Positions 35,744 through 45,071 are shown, counted from the stretch's first letter. The stretch is DNA of 64,000 nucleotides from UBA288 sp964461885 (GCA_964461885.1 CAYWVY010000002.1:1-64000), one strand, 5' to 3'. Notes: generated by a model not told the origin, from the sequence alone. Numbers and translations are program-made.

Positions 35744-36109
35744 ATGACACTTACACGAGAGAAGACCAATCCGCGTCTGACGAATCTGATCATGACGCTG
35801 AAAACGGCCTCGCGCGAGAACGAAGCGCAGGTCTGGCGCGACATTGCGTTCCGCCTCGAGGGCGCGACGAACGCGCGCGCCGAGGTGAACGTCAGCAAGA
35901 TCAACCGTTATGCGACCGACGGCGAGACGATCCTCGTGCCGGGCAAGGTGCTCGGCACGGGCGTTATCGACCGCGCCGTCCGGGTCGCGGCCCTGAACTT
36001 TTCGGCGCAGGCGGCCGATAAGATCACAGGCGCGAACGGCACCTGCATGACGATCGAAGAGCTCCTGAACGACAACCCGAAGGGGAGCCGGGTGCGAATC
36101 CTGAGGTGA
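35744..36109 (+). CDS. rpl18e: Ribosomal protein eL18
   Basis: 121 residues. Large-subunit protein of archaea and eukaryotes. Family segments are NPRLTNLIMTLKTASRENEA, GARTNARAEVNVSKINR-like basic sequence, and IDRAVRVAALNFSAQAADKI. Two bases after the rpoD stop. Its TGA lies within the GGTGA ribosome-binding site of the next gene. Confidence 0.95.
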   Translation: MTLTREKTNPRLTNLIMTLKTASRENEAQVWRDIAFRLEGATNARAEVNVSKINRYATDGETILVPGKVLGTGVIDRAVRVAALNFSAQAADKITGANGTCMTIEELLNDNPKGSRVRILR

Positions 36110-36114
36110 CCGAG

Positions 36115-36537
36115 ATGGTAACGGTGATCGATGCGGAGAATCTCCTGCTCGGGCGGCTCGCGTCCACAGTCGCGAAGCGCGCGCTCGCAGGTGAAGAGTT
36201 CGCGATCGTCAATGCAGAGAAGGCGATCGTATCGGGCGCGCGGGCCCATGTGCTCCATGACTTCCGCGAAAAACGCGAGCGCGGCTCGGTCGAGGGTGGA
36301 CCGTTCTATCCCCGGCGCCCCGACCACATCGTCAAGCGGACGATCCGTGGCATGCTCCCGTACAAGCGCCAGCGCGGCGTCGCAGCGTACAAGGCGATCA
36401 AGACCTACGTAGGCGTGCCGCACGAGTTTGCAGACGCCGAGCGCGAGTCCCTGCCCGAGGCGCATATCGACCGGCTGAACAACCCGAGGTACATCACGAT
36501 CGGTGCGATTGCGACCTTCCTCGGCGCGAAATATTGA
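36115..36537 (+). CDS. rpl13: Ribosomal protein uL13
   Basis: 140 residues. VIDAENLLLGRLASTVAKRA at the start and RTIRGMLPYKRQRG in the middle identify it. I start at ATG 36115 because GGTGA lies five bases upstream; a GTG at 36106 is a weaker alternative that would add three residues. Confidence 0.96.
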   Translation: MVTVIDAENLLLGRLASTVAKRALAGEEFAIVNAEKAIVSGARAHVLHDFREKRERGSVEGGPFYPRRPDHIVKRTIRGMLPYKRQRGVAAYKAIKTYVGVPHEFADAERESLPEAHIDRLNNPRYITIGAIATFLGAKY

Positions 36538-36551
36538 TACAAGGTGAACGT

Positions 36552-36953
36552 ATGGCAAAGGTGATCAACACCAGCGGAAAGCGGAAGACCGCGATCGCGC
36601 GCGCAACCCTCCGCGAGGGCGGCGGCATGATCCGGATCAACTCGGTCCCACTCGAGGCCTATGGCACCGAGCTGACCCGCATGAAGATCTCGGAGCCCCT
36701 GCTCCTCCACCCGGCGGGTATCGAGGGAATCGACGCCTCGATCACAGTCGTTGGCGGCGGGATCATGGGCCAGGCCGAGGCCATCCGGACCGCGCTCGCG
36801 CGCGGCATCGTCGAATGGCACAACGACCCGGCAATCAAGGAACTGTATGTCGGCTACGACCGGACGCTGCTCGTCAACGATTCGCGCCAGAAAGAGGCAA
36901 AGAAACCTCACGGCCCCGGGGCACGCGCGAAGTTCCAGAAGTCGTACCGTTAA
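36552..36953 (+). CDS. rps9: Ribosomal protein uS9
   Basis: 133 residues. Start INTSGKRKTAIARATLREGG, middle VVGGGIMGQAEAIRTALARG and the conserved basic C-terminus GPGARAKFQKSYR, whose end reaches the P-site tRNA. AAGGTGA precedes the ATG. Confidence 0.97.
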   Translation: MAKVINTSGKRKTAIARATLREGGGMIRINSVPLEAYGTELTRMKISEPLLLHPAGIEGIDASITVVGGGIMGQAEAIRTALARGIVEWHNDPAIKELYVGYDRTLLVNDSRQKEAKKPHGPGARAKFQKSYR

Positions 36954-36965
36954 ATTAAATAAAGA
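36950..36965 (+). promoter_or_regulatory. Possible internal TATA box before rpoN
   Basis: TTAAATTAAATAAAG overlaps the S9 stop and ends 16 bases before the rpoN ATG. In this GC-rich block it is the only AT run, so rpoN-tRNA-Pro-rpoK may have an extra promoter. Confidence 0.35.
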
Positions 36966-36980
36966 CCGAGAGTAACGTGT

Positions 36981-37169
36981 ATGATACCCGTACGATGTTT
37001 TACATGCGGTAAAGTCGTCTCGCCCGTCTGGGAGGAGTTCAAGCGACGACGCGATGCCGGTGAGGACCCGAAAGCGGTCCTCGATGACCTCGGTCTCTTC
37101 CGGTATTGCTGCAGGCGCATGCTCCTGTCGCACAAAGAGATAATCGATGAAATCAACCCGTACCAATGA
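36981..37169 (+). CDS. rpoN: RNA polymerase subunit N
   Basis: 62 residues, homologue of RPB10. Zinc ligands are CFTCGK at residues 6-11 and the CC pair in FRYCCRRML (about 44-45). The start MIPVRCFTCGKVV is nearly invariant. Its TGA is immediately followed by the first base of tRNA-Pro, so the mRNA must be cut at that point. Confidence 0.97.
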   Translation: MIPVRCFTCGKVVSPVWEEFKRRRDAGEDPKAVLDDLGLFRYCCRRMLLSHKEIIDEINPYQ

Positions 37170-37242
37170 GGGGTCGTGGGGTAGCCTGGTATCCTAGGGC
37201 GTTCGGGATGCTCTGACCTGAGTTCGAATCTCAGCGACCCCA
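37170..37242 (+). tRNA. tRNA-Pro (anticodon CGG)
   Basis: The acceptor GGGGTCG pairs with CGACCCC, the anticodon stem GGGCG/TGCTC (two G-U pairs) closes the loop TTCGGGA with anticodon CGG, and the T arm is CTGAG-TTCGAAT-CTCAG. It begins on the base after the rpoN stop and lies 28 bases before rpoK, embedded in the RNA polymerase gene block. Confidence 0.92.
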
Positions 37243-37270
37243 TTCTTATCCAACCATTTTGAGGCAGACG

Positions 37271-37438
37271 ATGGAATCGTATACCCGCTATGAAAAGGCG
37301 AGAATCATCGGAGCCCGCGCTCTCCAGATCTCGATGGGCGCGCCTACACTCATCAACGTTCTGAAGACCGATCCCCTTGAGATCGCTCTTCAAGAGTTCG
37401 CAGAGGATGTCATACCCATCACGGTGAAGAGGAGGTAG
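37271..37438 (+). CDS. rpoK: RNA polymerase subunit K
   Basis: 55 residues, homologue of RPB6/omega. The family core YEKARIIGARALQISMGAP lies at residues 7-25, with DPLEIALQEFAEDVIPITVK at the C-terminal half. A GAGG ribosome-binding site lies six bases before the ATG. Short but complete, between tRNA-Pro and enolase, as in many euryarchaea. Confidence 0.96.
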   Translation: MESYTRYEKARIIGARALQISMGAPTLINVLKTDPLEIALQEFAEDVIPITVKRR

Positions 37439-37445
37439 ACTGCAG

Positions 37446-38633
37446 ATGACAACAATTGAGGCCGTCCTGCTACGGCGGATTCTCGACTCGCGTGGCAACG
37501 CGACGGTCGAGGCCGACATCTGGACGACCACCGGCTTCGGCCGTTCCGCTGCGCCTTCAGGCGCGTCCACCGGTACCTACGAAGCGAAGGTACGGCCGGT
37601 TGCGGAGGCGATCCTCGATGCAGAGCAGGGACTCCTGCCCGAACTGATCGGGCTGGACGCATCCGATCAGCCCGGGTTCGACCGGGCGATCCGCAACCAC
37701 GACGGGACACCCGATCTTTCGAAGGTCGGGGCGAACGTTGCAGTTGCGCTCTCCCTCGCGAACGCGAGGGCGGCCGCGACTGCCCTCGACCTGGAGCTCT
37801 TCCGGCACCTCGGCGGCTGCTTCGCGGGTGAGACACCGTTTCCTCTCGGAAACGTGATCGGCGGCGGCGCTCACGCGCTGAACGCGACGGACATCCAGGA
37901 GTTCCTGGTCGTACCGACCGGCGCACCGACCGCCGAGGACGGGGTCTTCGCGAACGCAGCGGTCCACAGGAAGGTGAAAGAGCTCCTGGTTGCCATGGGC
38001 AAGGGCTCGGGCAAAGGCGACGAGGGGGCCTGGGCACCCGCGATCGATGACCTGACGGCCTTCGAGACGGTGCACCAGGCCGTGGCCGCGGTCTCGGACG
38101 AGGTCGGCTTCGCGATCAACATGGGCATCGATGTGGCCGCGAACGAACTCTGGAAGGACGGGGCGTACCACTACAAAGACGCGACCCGGACCCCGGAGGA
38201 GCAGATCGCGTACATGACCGAACTCGTGGATCGCTACGACCTGATCTACATCGAGGACCCCCTTCACGAGGAGGACTTCGAAGGTTTCGCGGACCTCTCC
38301 GAGCAGATCGCCGACCGTGCCCTCATCTGCGGCGACGATCTCTTCGTTACGAACCCCGAGCGGATCGTGCGGGGGATCGAGATCGGCTCGGCCAACTGCG
38401 TGCTGATCAAGCCGAACCAGATCGGAACCCTGACCGACACCTGGGAGGCGATCGAGCTCGCCCATACCCACGGTCTGGACACCGTGATGAGCCACCGCTC
38501 GGGAGAGACAACGGACACCACCATCGCCCACCTCGGCACCGCGTTCGGATGCATCTTTATCAAGACAGGCGCAGTCGGCGGCGAGCGGATCGCAAAGTTG
38601 AACGAACTGATCAGAATCGAGGAGCAGCAGTAA
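37446..38633 (+). CDS. eno: Enolase
   Basis: 395 residues, slightly short for the family. Converts 2-phosphoglycerate to phosphoenolpyruvate. Motifs: DSRGNATVEADIWT, GAPSGASTGTYEA-type loop (APSGASTGTYEAKV), the Mg2+-binding YIEDPLHEEDFEGF, GDDLFVTNP, LIKPNQIGT with the catalytic lysine, and SHRSGETTDTTIAHL. Starts seven bases after rpoK and ends two bases before S2. Confidence 0.96.
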   Translation: MTTIEAVLLRRILDSRGNATVEADIWTTTGFGRSAAPSGASTGTYEAKVRPVAEAILDAEQGLLPELIGLDASDQPGFDRAIRNHDGTPDLSKVGANVAVALSLANARAAATALDLELFRHLGGCFAGETPFPLGNVIGGGAHALNATDIQEFLVVPTGAPTAEDGVFANAAVHRKVKELLVAMGKGSGKGDEGAWAPAIDDLTAFETVHQAVAAVSDEVGFAINMGIDVAANELWKDGAYHYKDATRTPEEQIAYMTELVDRYDLIYIEDPLHEEDFEGFADLSEQIADRALICGDDLFVTNPERIVRGIEIGSANCVLIKPNQIGTLTDTWEAIELAHTHGLDTVMSHRSGETTDTTIAHLGTAFGCIFIKTGAVGGERIAKLNELIRIEEQQ

Positions 38634-38635
38634 GC

Positions 38636-39244
38636 ATGACGGCAAACGAAATGGAGATCGAGCTCGCCGAACCGCTCGTCCCGGTCGAGGAGTACCTCGC
38701 GGCCGGAATTCACATCGGCACCCAGCAGAAGAGCAAGGACATGAAGAAGTTTATCTACCGCGTCCGCGGTGATGGACTCTACATCATCGACATCCGCGAG
38801 ACCGACGAGCGGATCAAGACCGCGGCCAAGTACCTCGCGCAGTTCGACCCGTCCCGGATCCTGGTTGTGACCTCGCGCCAGTACGGCCAGTACCCCGCCC
38901 GGCGTTTCGCCGAGGCGATCGGTGCAATGGCCGCGACCGGCCGGTTCGTGCCGGGGCGGATGACGAACCAGAACCTCCACGGCTACATCGAGCCCGAGGT
39001 CGTGCTTGTCACGGACCCCATCGGCGATGCCCAGGCCATCAAGGAGGCCGTCCAGTCGGGAATCCCGGTTGTCGCGCTCTGTGACACCAACAACATGACC
39101 CAGTTCATCGACCTCGTGATCCCGACCAACAACAAGGGGCGGAAGGCGCTCTCGATGATCTACTTCCTGCTCACGAGCGAGATGCTCCACCTGCGCGGCA
39201 TCCAGACGTCACTGACGCAGGAAGATTTCGAGACCGATCTGTAG
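38636..39244 (+). CDS. rps2: Ribosomal protein uS2
   Basis: 202 residues. VEEYLAAGIHIGTQQKSKDM, RILVVTSRQYGQYPARRF, RMTNQNLHGYIEPEVVLVTD and the C-terminal GRKALSMIYFLL identify archaeal S2. The ATG is two bases past the enolase stop. Confidence 0.97.
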   Translation: MTANEMEIELAEPLVPVEEYLAAGIHIGTQQKSKDMKKFIYRVRGDGLYIIDIRETDERIKTAAKYLAQFDPSRILVVTSRQYGQYPARRFAEAIGAMAATGRFVPGRMTNQNLHGYIEPEVVLVTDPIGDAQAIKEAVQSGIPVVALCDTNNMTQFIDLVIPTNNKGRKALSMIYFLLTSEMLHLRGIQTSLTQEDFETDL

Positions 39245-39272
39245 AAATACGAGGAGGCAGGAGAGGTTCTCC

Positions 39273-40067
39273 ATGCAGGTCAGGACACCAGCCGTCGCAG
39301 GCATGTTCTACCCCGGAGAGCCACACCACCTCGAGCAGCTGCTCGAGCGGTTCTTCCTCGGAGCGGAAACGGTGGAGGTGCACGATCCGTATGCGATCGT
39401 GGCGCCCCATGCCGGGTATGTCTATTCGGGCGCGGTCGCGGGCCGAGCGTTCGCAACGCTCCCGGCGGACTTCGACGGGACCTTCGTCGTGATCGGACCC
39501 TCGCACGGGGGGTACCCAACCTGCACGTCGGCCGTCCCCTGGGAGACGCCACTCGGGATCGTCGATACGGATACCGCGTTCGTCAAGGCGCTCAAGATCC
39601 CCACGAACGAATCGTACATGCGTGACGAACACGCACTCGAGGTCCAGATGCCGTTCATCAAGTACCGGTGCCCGCGGGCGCGGATCGCCCCGGTGATGAT
39701 GGGGCTCCAGGATCTCGGATCGGCCGAGGTGCTTGGCGAGCGGATCGTCCGGGCGATCGAGGAGACCGGGCACGACGTCCGGATGGTTGCATCGAGCGAC
39801 TTCTCGCATTATGTTCCCGATCGGGTTGCCCGGTTGCAGGACCTCTACGCGATCGAAGCGCTCGCCGACCTCGACCTCGAACGCTTCTACAACCGGATCG
39901 CCGAGCGGCGGATCACCGCGTGCGGTTACGGCCCGATCGCGTCCGTCTGCACGGCGGCGGAAGCAAGGGGCGCGAAGCACGCGCGCCTGCTCCAGTACGC
40001 GACGAGCGGTGATGCGACCGGCGATATGTCTTCAGTCGTGGGTTATGCGGCACTAGCGGTGATATAG
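39273..40067 (+). CDS. MEMO1 family protein
   Basis: 264 residues, archaeal member of the MEMO/AMMECR (AmmB) family, structurally related to extradiol dioxygenases. VAPHAGYVYSGAVAGRAF (about 36-53) with a metal-ligand histidine, GPSHGGYPTCTSA, and SSDFSHYVPDRVA carry the usual ligands. In archaea it is often linked with mevalonate-pathway genes, as here where mevalonate kinase follows by one base. Its reaction is unknown. Confidence 0.92.
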   Translation: MQVRTPAVAGMFYPGEPHHLEQLLERFFLGAETVEVHDPYAIVAPHAGYVYSGAVAGRAFATLPADFDGTFVVIGPSHGGYPTCTSAVPWETPLGIVDTDTAFVKALKIPTNESYMRDEHALEVQMPFIKYRCPRARIAPVMMGLQDLGSAEVLGERIVRAIEETGHDVRMVASSDFSHYVPDRVARLQDLYAIEALADLDLERFYNRIAERRITACGYGPIASVCTAAEARGAKHARLLQYATSGDATGDMSSVVGYAALAVI

Positions 40068-40068
40068 G

Positions 40069-40938
40069 GTGGCAACGTGGTCTGCCCCGGGCAAGGTCTT
40101 CCTGTTCGGGGAGCATGCGGTGGTCTATGATAAGCCCGGGCTCGCGATGGCGATCAAGCCCCGGGTCCTCGTCTCGGTTCGCCGTCACCGCCACCCCGCA
40201 CCGGCCAAGTCACCGTACATCGCCCAGTGTTTCCGGGAGCTTGGAGTCACGGGCTCGGTCTACGTCTCGAGCCAGATGCCGTCGTCGGCCGGACTCGGGT
40301 CGTCGGCCGCGGTGACCGTCGCCACCCTCTCGGCGGCGAACGACGAATTCCGCCTCGGGATCGAGCGCGAGGAGATCGCCGCGATCGCACACCGGGTGGA
40401 ACAGACCGTCCAGAAAGGACGGGCGTCGCCGACCGACACCTACGTTTCTACCATGGGGGGGCTCGTCCTGATCATGGATGGAGCACGACGGCGCGTCCCC
40501 CCTGTGAACCTGAACCTGGTGGTCGGCAACACCCAGGTCTCGCACAGCACCTCGCGCATGGTCGAGCTCGTGGCCGATGAGCGTTCGGCCCGGCCTGGCG
40601 TGATCTGCCCGATCCTCGACGCGATAGGGGCCCTCACGATGGAAGGGATCCGGAAGCTCGATGACCCCAGGGCCCTGGGAAAACTGATGGACACGAACCA
40701 CGCCCTGCTCGATGCGATCGGGGTCGGACACCCGTCCCTGACAAAACTCGTGCTGGCGGCTCGTGCAGCAGGGGCGTTCGGGGCGAAGCTGACCGGTGCC
40801 GGGGGCGGGGGCTGCATGATCGCGCTCTCGCCGAAGACGGGCAAAACCCGGATCATCGGGGCACTCGACGCAGCCGGCGGACGGGCCTTCATCACGACCC
40901 TCGACACGGTCGGGGCGAGAAAGGAGCACGATGCCTGA
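40069..40938 (+). CDS. mvk: Mevalonate kinase
   Basis: 289 residues, GHMP kinase. Phosphorylates mevalonate to 5-phosphomevalonate. The GHMP ATP loop PSSAGLGSSAAVTVA lies at about 71-85; GKVFLFGEHAVVY at 8-20 and the C-terminal AKLTGAGGGGCMIAL complete the family set. The start is GTG immediately after the MEMO1 stop, and the family N-terminus begins there. It overlaps the IPK gene by eight bases. Confidence 0.95.
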   Translation: MATWSAPGKVFLFGEHAVVYDKPGLAMAIKPRVLVSVRRHRHPAPAKSPYIAQCFRELGVTGSVYVSSQMPSSAGLGSSAAVTVATLSAANDEFRLGIEREEIAAIAHRVEQTVQKGRASPTDTYVSTMGGLVLIMDGARRRVPPVNLNLVVGNTQVSHSTSRMVELVADERSARPGVICPILDAIGALTMEGIRKLDDPRALGKLMDTNHALLDAIGVGHPSLTKLVLAARAAGAFGAKLTGAGGGGCMIALSPKTGKTRIIGALDAAGGRAFITTLDTVGARKEHDA

Positions 40939-41692
40939 ACCGATCCTCCTCAAGCTCGGCGGATCCGTGGTCACGGACAAGCGCAACGACGGTGTCGTCG
41001 ATCATGCCGCGATCGGCGAGATCGCGGACCTGCTCGGAGCATCGGGTTTCAGGGGCGTAATCGTCCACGGCGCCGGCTCCTGCGGTCATCCCGAGGCGCA
41101 GCGATACGGTCTCGCCCATGGAGCGGACTGCACGAACCGAACCGGGATCACGGTCACCCACGAAGCGGTCGCATCCCTCAACCGGACGGTCGTGACCGTG
41201 CTCTGTGGAGCGGGGATCGATGCGGTCGGGGTCCATCCGCTCGCTGCCTGCACTGCCGACGACGGCAGGATCGTCTCGTTCGAGGAGGAGCCGCTCCGGC
41301 TCCTGCTCGGGCTCGGGTGCGTGCCCGTGCTCCACGGCGATGTGGTCATGGACCGTCGCCGCGGCGCCTGCATCGTCTCGGGAGACCAGCTCGTGGCATA
41401 TCTCGCGCCGCGGCTGGGCCTTTCGCGCATCGGTTTGATGACCAACGTGCCGGGCGTGCTCGATGCCGGCGGCGCGGTTGTGCCGCGGATCTCGCGGGCG
41501 GACGCGGGAGCTCTCGCAATCGGCGCATCGTCCACGATGGACGTGACCGGCGGGATGGGCGGCAAGGTCGCCGAGCTTCTCAGGCTCGCCGAGAACGGAA
41601 TCTCGTCGCACGTCTTCGGCTCCGATCGGCTGGCCGACTTTCTCGCCTCGCGTCCCCACGGCGGCACCGAGATCGTGCCGGAGGACGCATGA
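40931..41692 (+). CDS. ipk: Isopentenyl phosphate kinase
   Basis: 253 residues, amino acid kinase fold. Converts isopentenyl phosphate to IPP in the archaeal modified mevalonate pathway. LLKLGGSVVTDK at 5-16, the phosphate-binding VHGAGSCGHPEAQRYG with the catalytic histidine, VLHGDVVMD, and DVTGGMGGKVAELL are typical. Overlaps both neighbours, so mvk-ipk-fni form one coupled unit. Confidence 0.95.
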   Translation: MPEPILLKLGGSVVTDKRNDGVVDHAAIGEIADLLGASGFRGVIVHGAGSCGHPEAQRYGLAHGADCTNRTGITVTHEAVASLNRTVVTVLCGAGIDAVGVHPLAACTADDGRIVSFEEEPLRLLLGLGCVPVLHGDVVMDRRRGACIVSGDQLVAYLAPRLGLSRIGLMTNVPGVLDAGGAVVPRISRADAGALAIGASSTMDVTGGMGGKVAELLRLAENGISSHVFGSDRLADFLASRPHGGTEIVPEDA

Positions 41693-42750
41693 CCGGAGCC
41701 CAGACCTCGGCGCGGAAGCTCGACCACCTCCGCATCTGCTGCGAACTCCCGGTCGAGGCCGGCGATGCCGGCTTCGGCGAGGTCCGCCTGGTCCACAGCG
41801 CGCTTCCGGAGTGCGACATGGACCGGATCTCGACCGCAACGCAGTTCCTCGGACACCAGTTCGAAGCCCCGCTCATGATCGCGGCCATGACCGGAGGGCA
41901 TCCCGAAGCCACTCCGATCAACGCGCGCCTCGCGGCCGCAGCCGAACGGTTCGGCCTCGGGATAGGGGTCGGCTCCGAGCGCGCAGCGCTCGAGGATCCG
42001 TCGCTCGCACCCAGTTACCGGGTGGTCCGCGACGCGGCCCCATCCGCGTTCGTGGTCGCAAACCTCGGAGCGGTGCAGCTCCGTGACCACGGGCAGGCCT
42101 GGGCCGACCGTGCAGTCGAGCTGTGCGAGGCCGACGCGCTTGCAATCCACCTGAACTTCCTGCAGGAGGCGATCCAGCCCGAGGGCGATCACGACGCGAC
42201 CGGATGCATGGCCGCAATCGAGGCGCTCTGCGACCAGGCCGCGTACCCGGTGATCGTCAAGGAGACCGGGAACGGGATCTCGGGGGAGGTCGCGCGCCGC
42301 CTCAACGGCGCGGGCGTCGCCGCCATCGACACCGGCGGGATGGGCGGCACCTCGTGGGCCGTGATAGAGGCCGTCCGCGCTCGCGAGACCGGGCGAGCAG
42401 GTGACGGGCGCCTTCAGGCGCTCGGGGAGTTGTTCCGCGATTGGGGCATCCCGACTGTGGCGAGCCTGATCGAGGTCACCCGGTGCGGCGGGCCCGTGAT
42501 CGCGACAGGCGGTGTCCGGACCGGGCTCGACATCGCGAAGGCGATAGCACTCGGCGCCGATCTTGCTGGGATGGCCCTGCCCCTACTCGGGCCAGCCAGG
42601 AGCGGACAGGAGGCGCTTGACACCGTGATCGAGCGCGTGATCGACGAACTTCGCGTGGCGATGTTCCTCACGGGTTCTCCTGAGATACCGGCCCTCCGGC
42701 GGGCGCGGACGATCGTCACGGGACGAATACGAGACTTAACAGCAATTTAG
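41689..42750 (+). CDS. fni: Type 2 isopentenyl-diphosphate delta-isomerase
   Basis: 353 residues, FMN- and NADPH-dependent barrel enzyme interconverting IPP and DMAPP. RKLDHLRICCELPVE near the start, PLMIAAMTGGHPEA, LNFLQEAIQPEGD with the Gln/Glu active-site region, VKETGNGISGEVARRL, DTGGMGGTSWAVIE, and ATGGVRTGLDIAKAIALGAD at the phosphate site. Start ATGA overlaps the ipk stop. Confidence 0.95.
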   Translation: MTGAQTSARKLDHLRICCELPVEAGDAGFGEVRLVHSALPECDMDRISTATQFLGHQFEAPLMIAAMTGGHPEATPINARLAAAAERFGLGIGVGSERAALEDPSLAPSYRVVRDAAPSAFVVANLGAVQLRDHGQAWADRAVELCEADALAIHLNFLQEAIQPEGDHDATGCMAAIEALCDQAAYPVIVKETGNGISGEVARRLNGAGVAAIDTGGMGGTSWAVIEAVRARETGRAGDGRLQALGELFRDWGIPTVASLIEVTRCGGPVIATGGVRTGLDIAKAIALGADLAGMALPLLGPARSGQEALDTVIERVIDELRVAMFLTGSPEIPALRRARTIVTGRIRDLTAI

Positions 42751-42759
42751 GAGATACAG

Positions 42760-44097
42760 ATGGATGTAGAGATTATCGCGCTGGGCGGATACGACGAGGT
42801 CGGCAGAAACATGACCGCCGTCCGCTGCGGAAAAGAGATAGTGGTCTTCGATATGGGCCTGCGCCTTGACCAGGTCATGATCCACGAGGACGCCGAGATC
42901 GAGAATATGCACTCCCTTGACCTGATCCAGATCAAGGCGATCCCGGACGATACGATGATGAACGCGATCGAGGGGCAGGTCAAGGCGATCGTCTGCACCC
43001 ATGGCCACCTCGACCACATCGGGGCCATCCCGAAGCTCGCGCACCGGTACAACGCGCCGATCATCAGCACGCCGTACACGACCGAGCTGATCCGGCAGCA
43101 GATCGAGGGTGAGAACAAGTTCGAGGTGAAGAACAAGCTCTTCGCGCTCAAGGCGGGCGGGAAGTACACGATCTCCCCCAACCTCGTGCTCGAGTTCGTG
43201 CGGATGCAGCACTCGATCATCGACACCGTCGCGGCCGTCCTCTGGACGCCGCACGGGGCCGTGGTCTACGCCCTCGACTTCAAGCTCGACCGGACGCCCG
43301 TGATCGGCGAGCCCCCGGACTTCGCGCGCCTGGCGCAGATCGGCAAGGAGGGCGTCCTCGCCCTGGTCGTGGAGGCCATCAATATCGACATGAAGGGGCG
43401 GTGCCCGTCCGAGCGGATCGCACGCGACCTCGTGCGCGACACCATGACGAGCTTCGAGGACGAGAAGACCGCGATCATCGTCTCGACCTTCGCGTCGCAC
43501 ATCTCGCGGATCAAGACGATCACGGAGACCGCGCACGAGATGGGCAGGAAGCCGGTGCTGCTGGGCCGATCGATGGAGCGCTACTCCACGACAGCCGAGC
43601 AGATGAAGCTCGTCAGCTTCCCGCAATCGACCTCGGTCTTTGGCAACCGCCGGACAGTCGAGCGGACCATGCGGCGGATCATGAAGACCGGGACCGAGCA
43701 GTTCGTCCCGATCGTCACGGGCAACCAGGGCGAGCCGGGGGCGGTCCTGACCCGGATCGTTGCGGGAGAGACGCCGTACCAGATCAACAAGGGCGACAAG
43801 GTTCTCTTCTCGGCCAACGTGATCCCGAACCCGATGAACTACGGCAACCGCTACCTGACCGAGGCGAGGCTGAAAGCGTCCGGAGCGCGGATCTTCGACA
43901 AGCTCCACGTCTCCGGGCATGCGTATCTCGAGGACCACTACGAGTTCCTCCACCTCCTGAACCCGCAGCACGTGATCCCCGCTCATGCCTCGCTCCCCGT
44001 TACGGCCCGGTATGCAGACTTCGCGGCCGATCTCGGGTATTCGACCAAGACCGATTGTCACCTGATGCAGAACGGACAGAAGGTGAAAGTCCACTAG
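42760..44097 (+). CDS. RNase J family beta-CASP ribonuclease
   Basis: 445 residues. Metallo-beta-lactamase core with THGHLDHIGAIP at about 80-91 (zinc ligands), an ALDFKLD aspartate motif, and the beta-CASP blocks IIVSTFASHISRI and KLHVSGHAYLEDHYEFLHLL near the C-terminus. Archaeal RNase J is a 5'-3' exonuclease that matures and degrades RNA. Sits between the isoprenoid genes fni and the prenyl synthase. Confidence 0.94.
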   Translation: MDVEIIALGGYDEVGRNMTAVRCGKEIVVFDMGLRLDQVMIHEDAEIENMHSLDLIQIKAIPDDTMMNAIEGQVKAIVCTHGHLDHIGAIPKLAHRYNAPIISTPYTTELIRQQIEGENKFEVKNKLFALKAGGKYTISPNLVLEFVRMQHSIIDTVAAVLWTPHGAVVYALDFKLDRTPVIGEPPDFARLAQIGKEGVLALVVEAINIDMKGRCPSERIARDLVRDTMTSFEDEKTAIIVSTFASHISRIKTITETAHEMGRKPVLLGRSMERYSTTAEQMKLVSFPQSTSVFGNRRTVERTMRRIMKTGTEQFVPIVTGNQGEPGAVLTRIVAGETPYQINKGDKVLFSANVIPNPMNYGNRYLTEARLKASGARIFDKLHVSGHAYLEDHYEFLHLLNPQHVIPAHASLPVTARYADFAADLGYSTKTDCHLMQNGQKVKVH

Positions 44098-44107
44098 GAG
44101 ACGAATC

Positions 44108-45070
44108 ATGGAACTGGATGCCTATCTCGAGCAGACGGCCGATCAGGTTGATCGGCTGATCGACCGGTATTTCGGCGCTCCCATAGGGGAGCTGAACAAG
44201 GCCGCGGCCCACCTCCTCACGGCCGGGGGCAAGCGCCTCCGCCCGGCACTGCTGATGCTTGCCGCGGACGCCGTGAGAAAGGGCTCGTCCGGCGACCTGA
44301 TGCCTGCGGCCCTCGCACTCGAACTGACCCACACCTTCACCCTGATCCACGACGACATCATGGACCGGGACAGTTACCGCCGCGGCGTGCCGACCGTGAA
44401 CCACACGTGGAACGAACCGACCGCGATCCTTGCCGGCGACGTGCTGAACGCCCGCGCCTTCTCGTTCCTCGCGAGCGCGATCGCACCCGAGGCCGCGCGC
44501 CTCAGGGCCGTCGGAATGCTCGCGATCACCTGCGACGAGCTCTGCCTGGGTCAGCACCTGGACATGACCTTCTCGTCGCGAGACGACGTGACAGACGGCG
44601 AATATCTCGAGATGGTCGAGAAGAAGACAGGTGCACTCTACGGCGCGTCGGCCGCGATCGGGGCCGTGCTCGCGGGCGCGAGCGAGCCCCAGGTCGAGGT
44701 TCTCTACCGCTTCGGCCTCGCCTGCGGGGTGGCATTCCAGATCCAGGACGACCTTATCGACCTGCTCGCGCCTCCAGGCGAGAGCGGCAAGGACTGTGGC
44801 TCGGACATCCGGGAGGGGAAGTCGACCCTGATCACGATCCTGGCCCGCGACCGGGGCCTTGACCTGTCGCCATACCGACACCAGCTCTCCGAGGCGGAGC
44901 TCGAAGAGGTCGTCGGCCTCGTGGCCGACCAGGGCATCTTCGACGAGGTCCGGGGCCGGGCCCATGGGATCGTCCGTGACGCCTCTGCCCTCCTGAGCAT
45001 CCTGCCCGACACGGAGGAGCGCCGGCTCCTCACCGAGCTCGGGAAGTACTTTGTAGCGCGGGGCACCTGA
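44108..45070 (+). CDS. idsA: Polyprenyl (geranylgeranyl/farnesyl) diphosphate synthase
   Basis: 320 residues, all-helical trans-prenyltransferase. The first aspartate-rich motif is LIHDDIMDRD (about 80-89), the second QIQDDLIDL (about 213-221), with GGKRLRPALLMLA at about 39-51. It chains IPP onto DMAPP to make the C15/C20 diphosphates for membrane lipids and, here, for carotenoids. Exact chain length cannot be read with certainty. One base separates its stop from the gltX start. Confidence 0.93.
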   Translation: MELDAYLEQTADQVDRLIDRYFGAPIGELNKAAAHLLTAGGKRLRPALLMLAADAVRKGSSGDLMPAALALELTHTFTLIHDDIMDRDSYRRGVPTVNHTWNEPTAILAGDVLNARAFSFLASAIAPEAARLRAVGMLAITCDELCLGQHLDMTFSSRDDVTDGEYLEMVEKKTGALYGASAAIGAVLAGASEPQVEVLYRFGLACGVAFQIQDDLIDLLAPPGESGKDCGSDIREGKSTLITILARDRGLDLSPYRHQLSEAELEEVVGLVADQGIFDEVRGRAHGIVRDASALLSILPDTEERRLLTELGKYFVARGT

Positions 45071-45071
45071 C

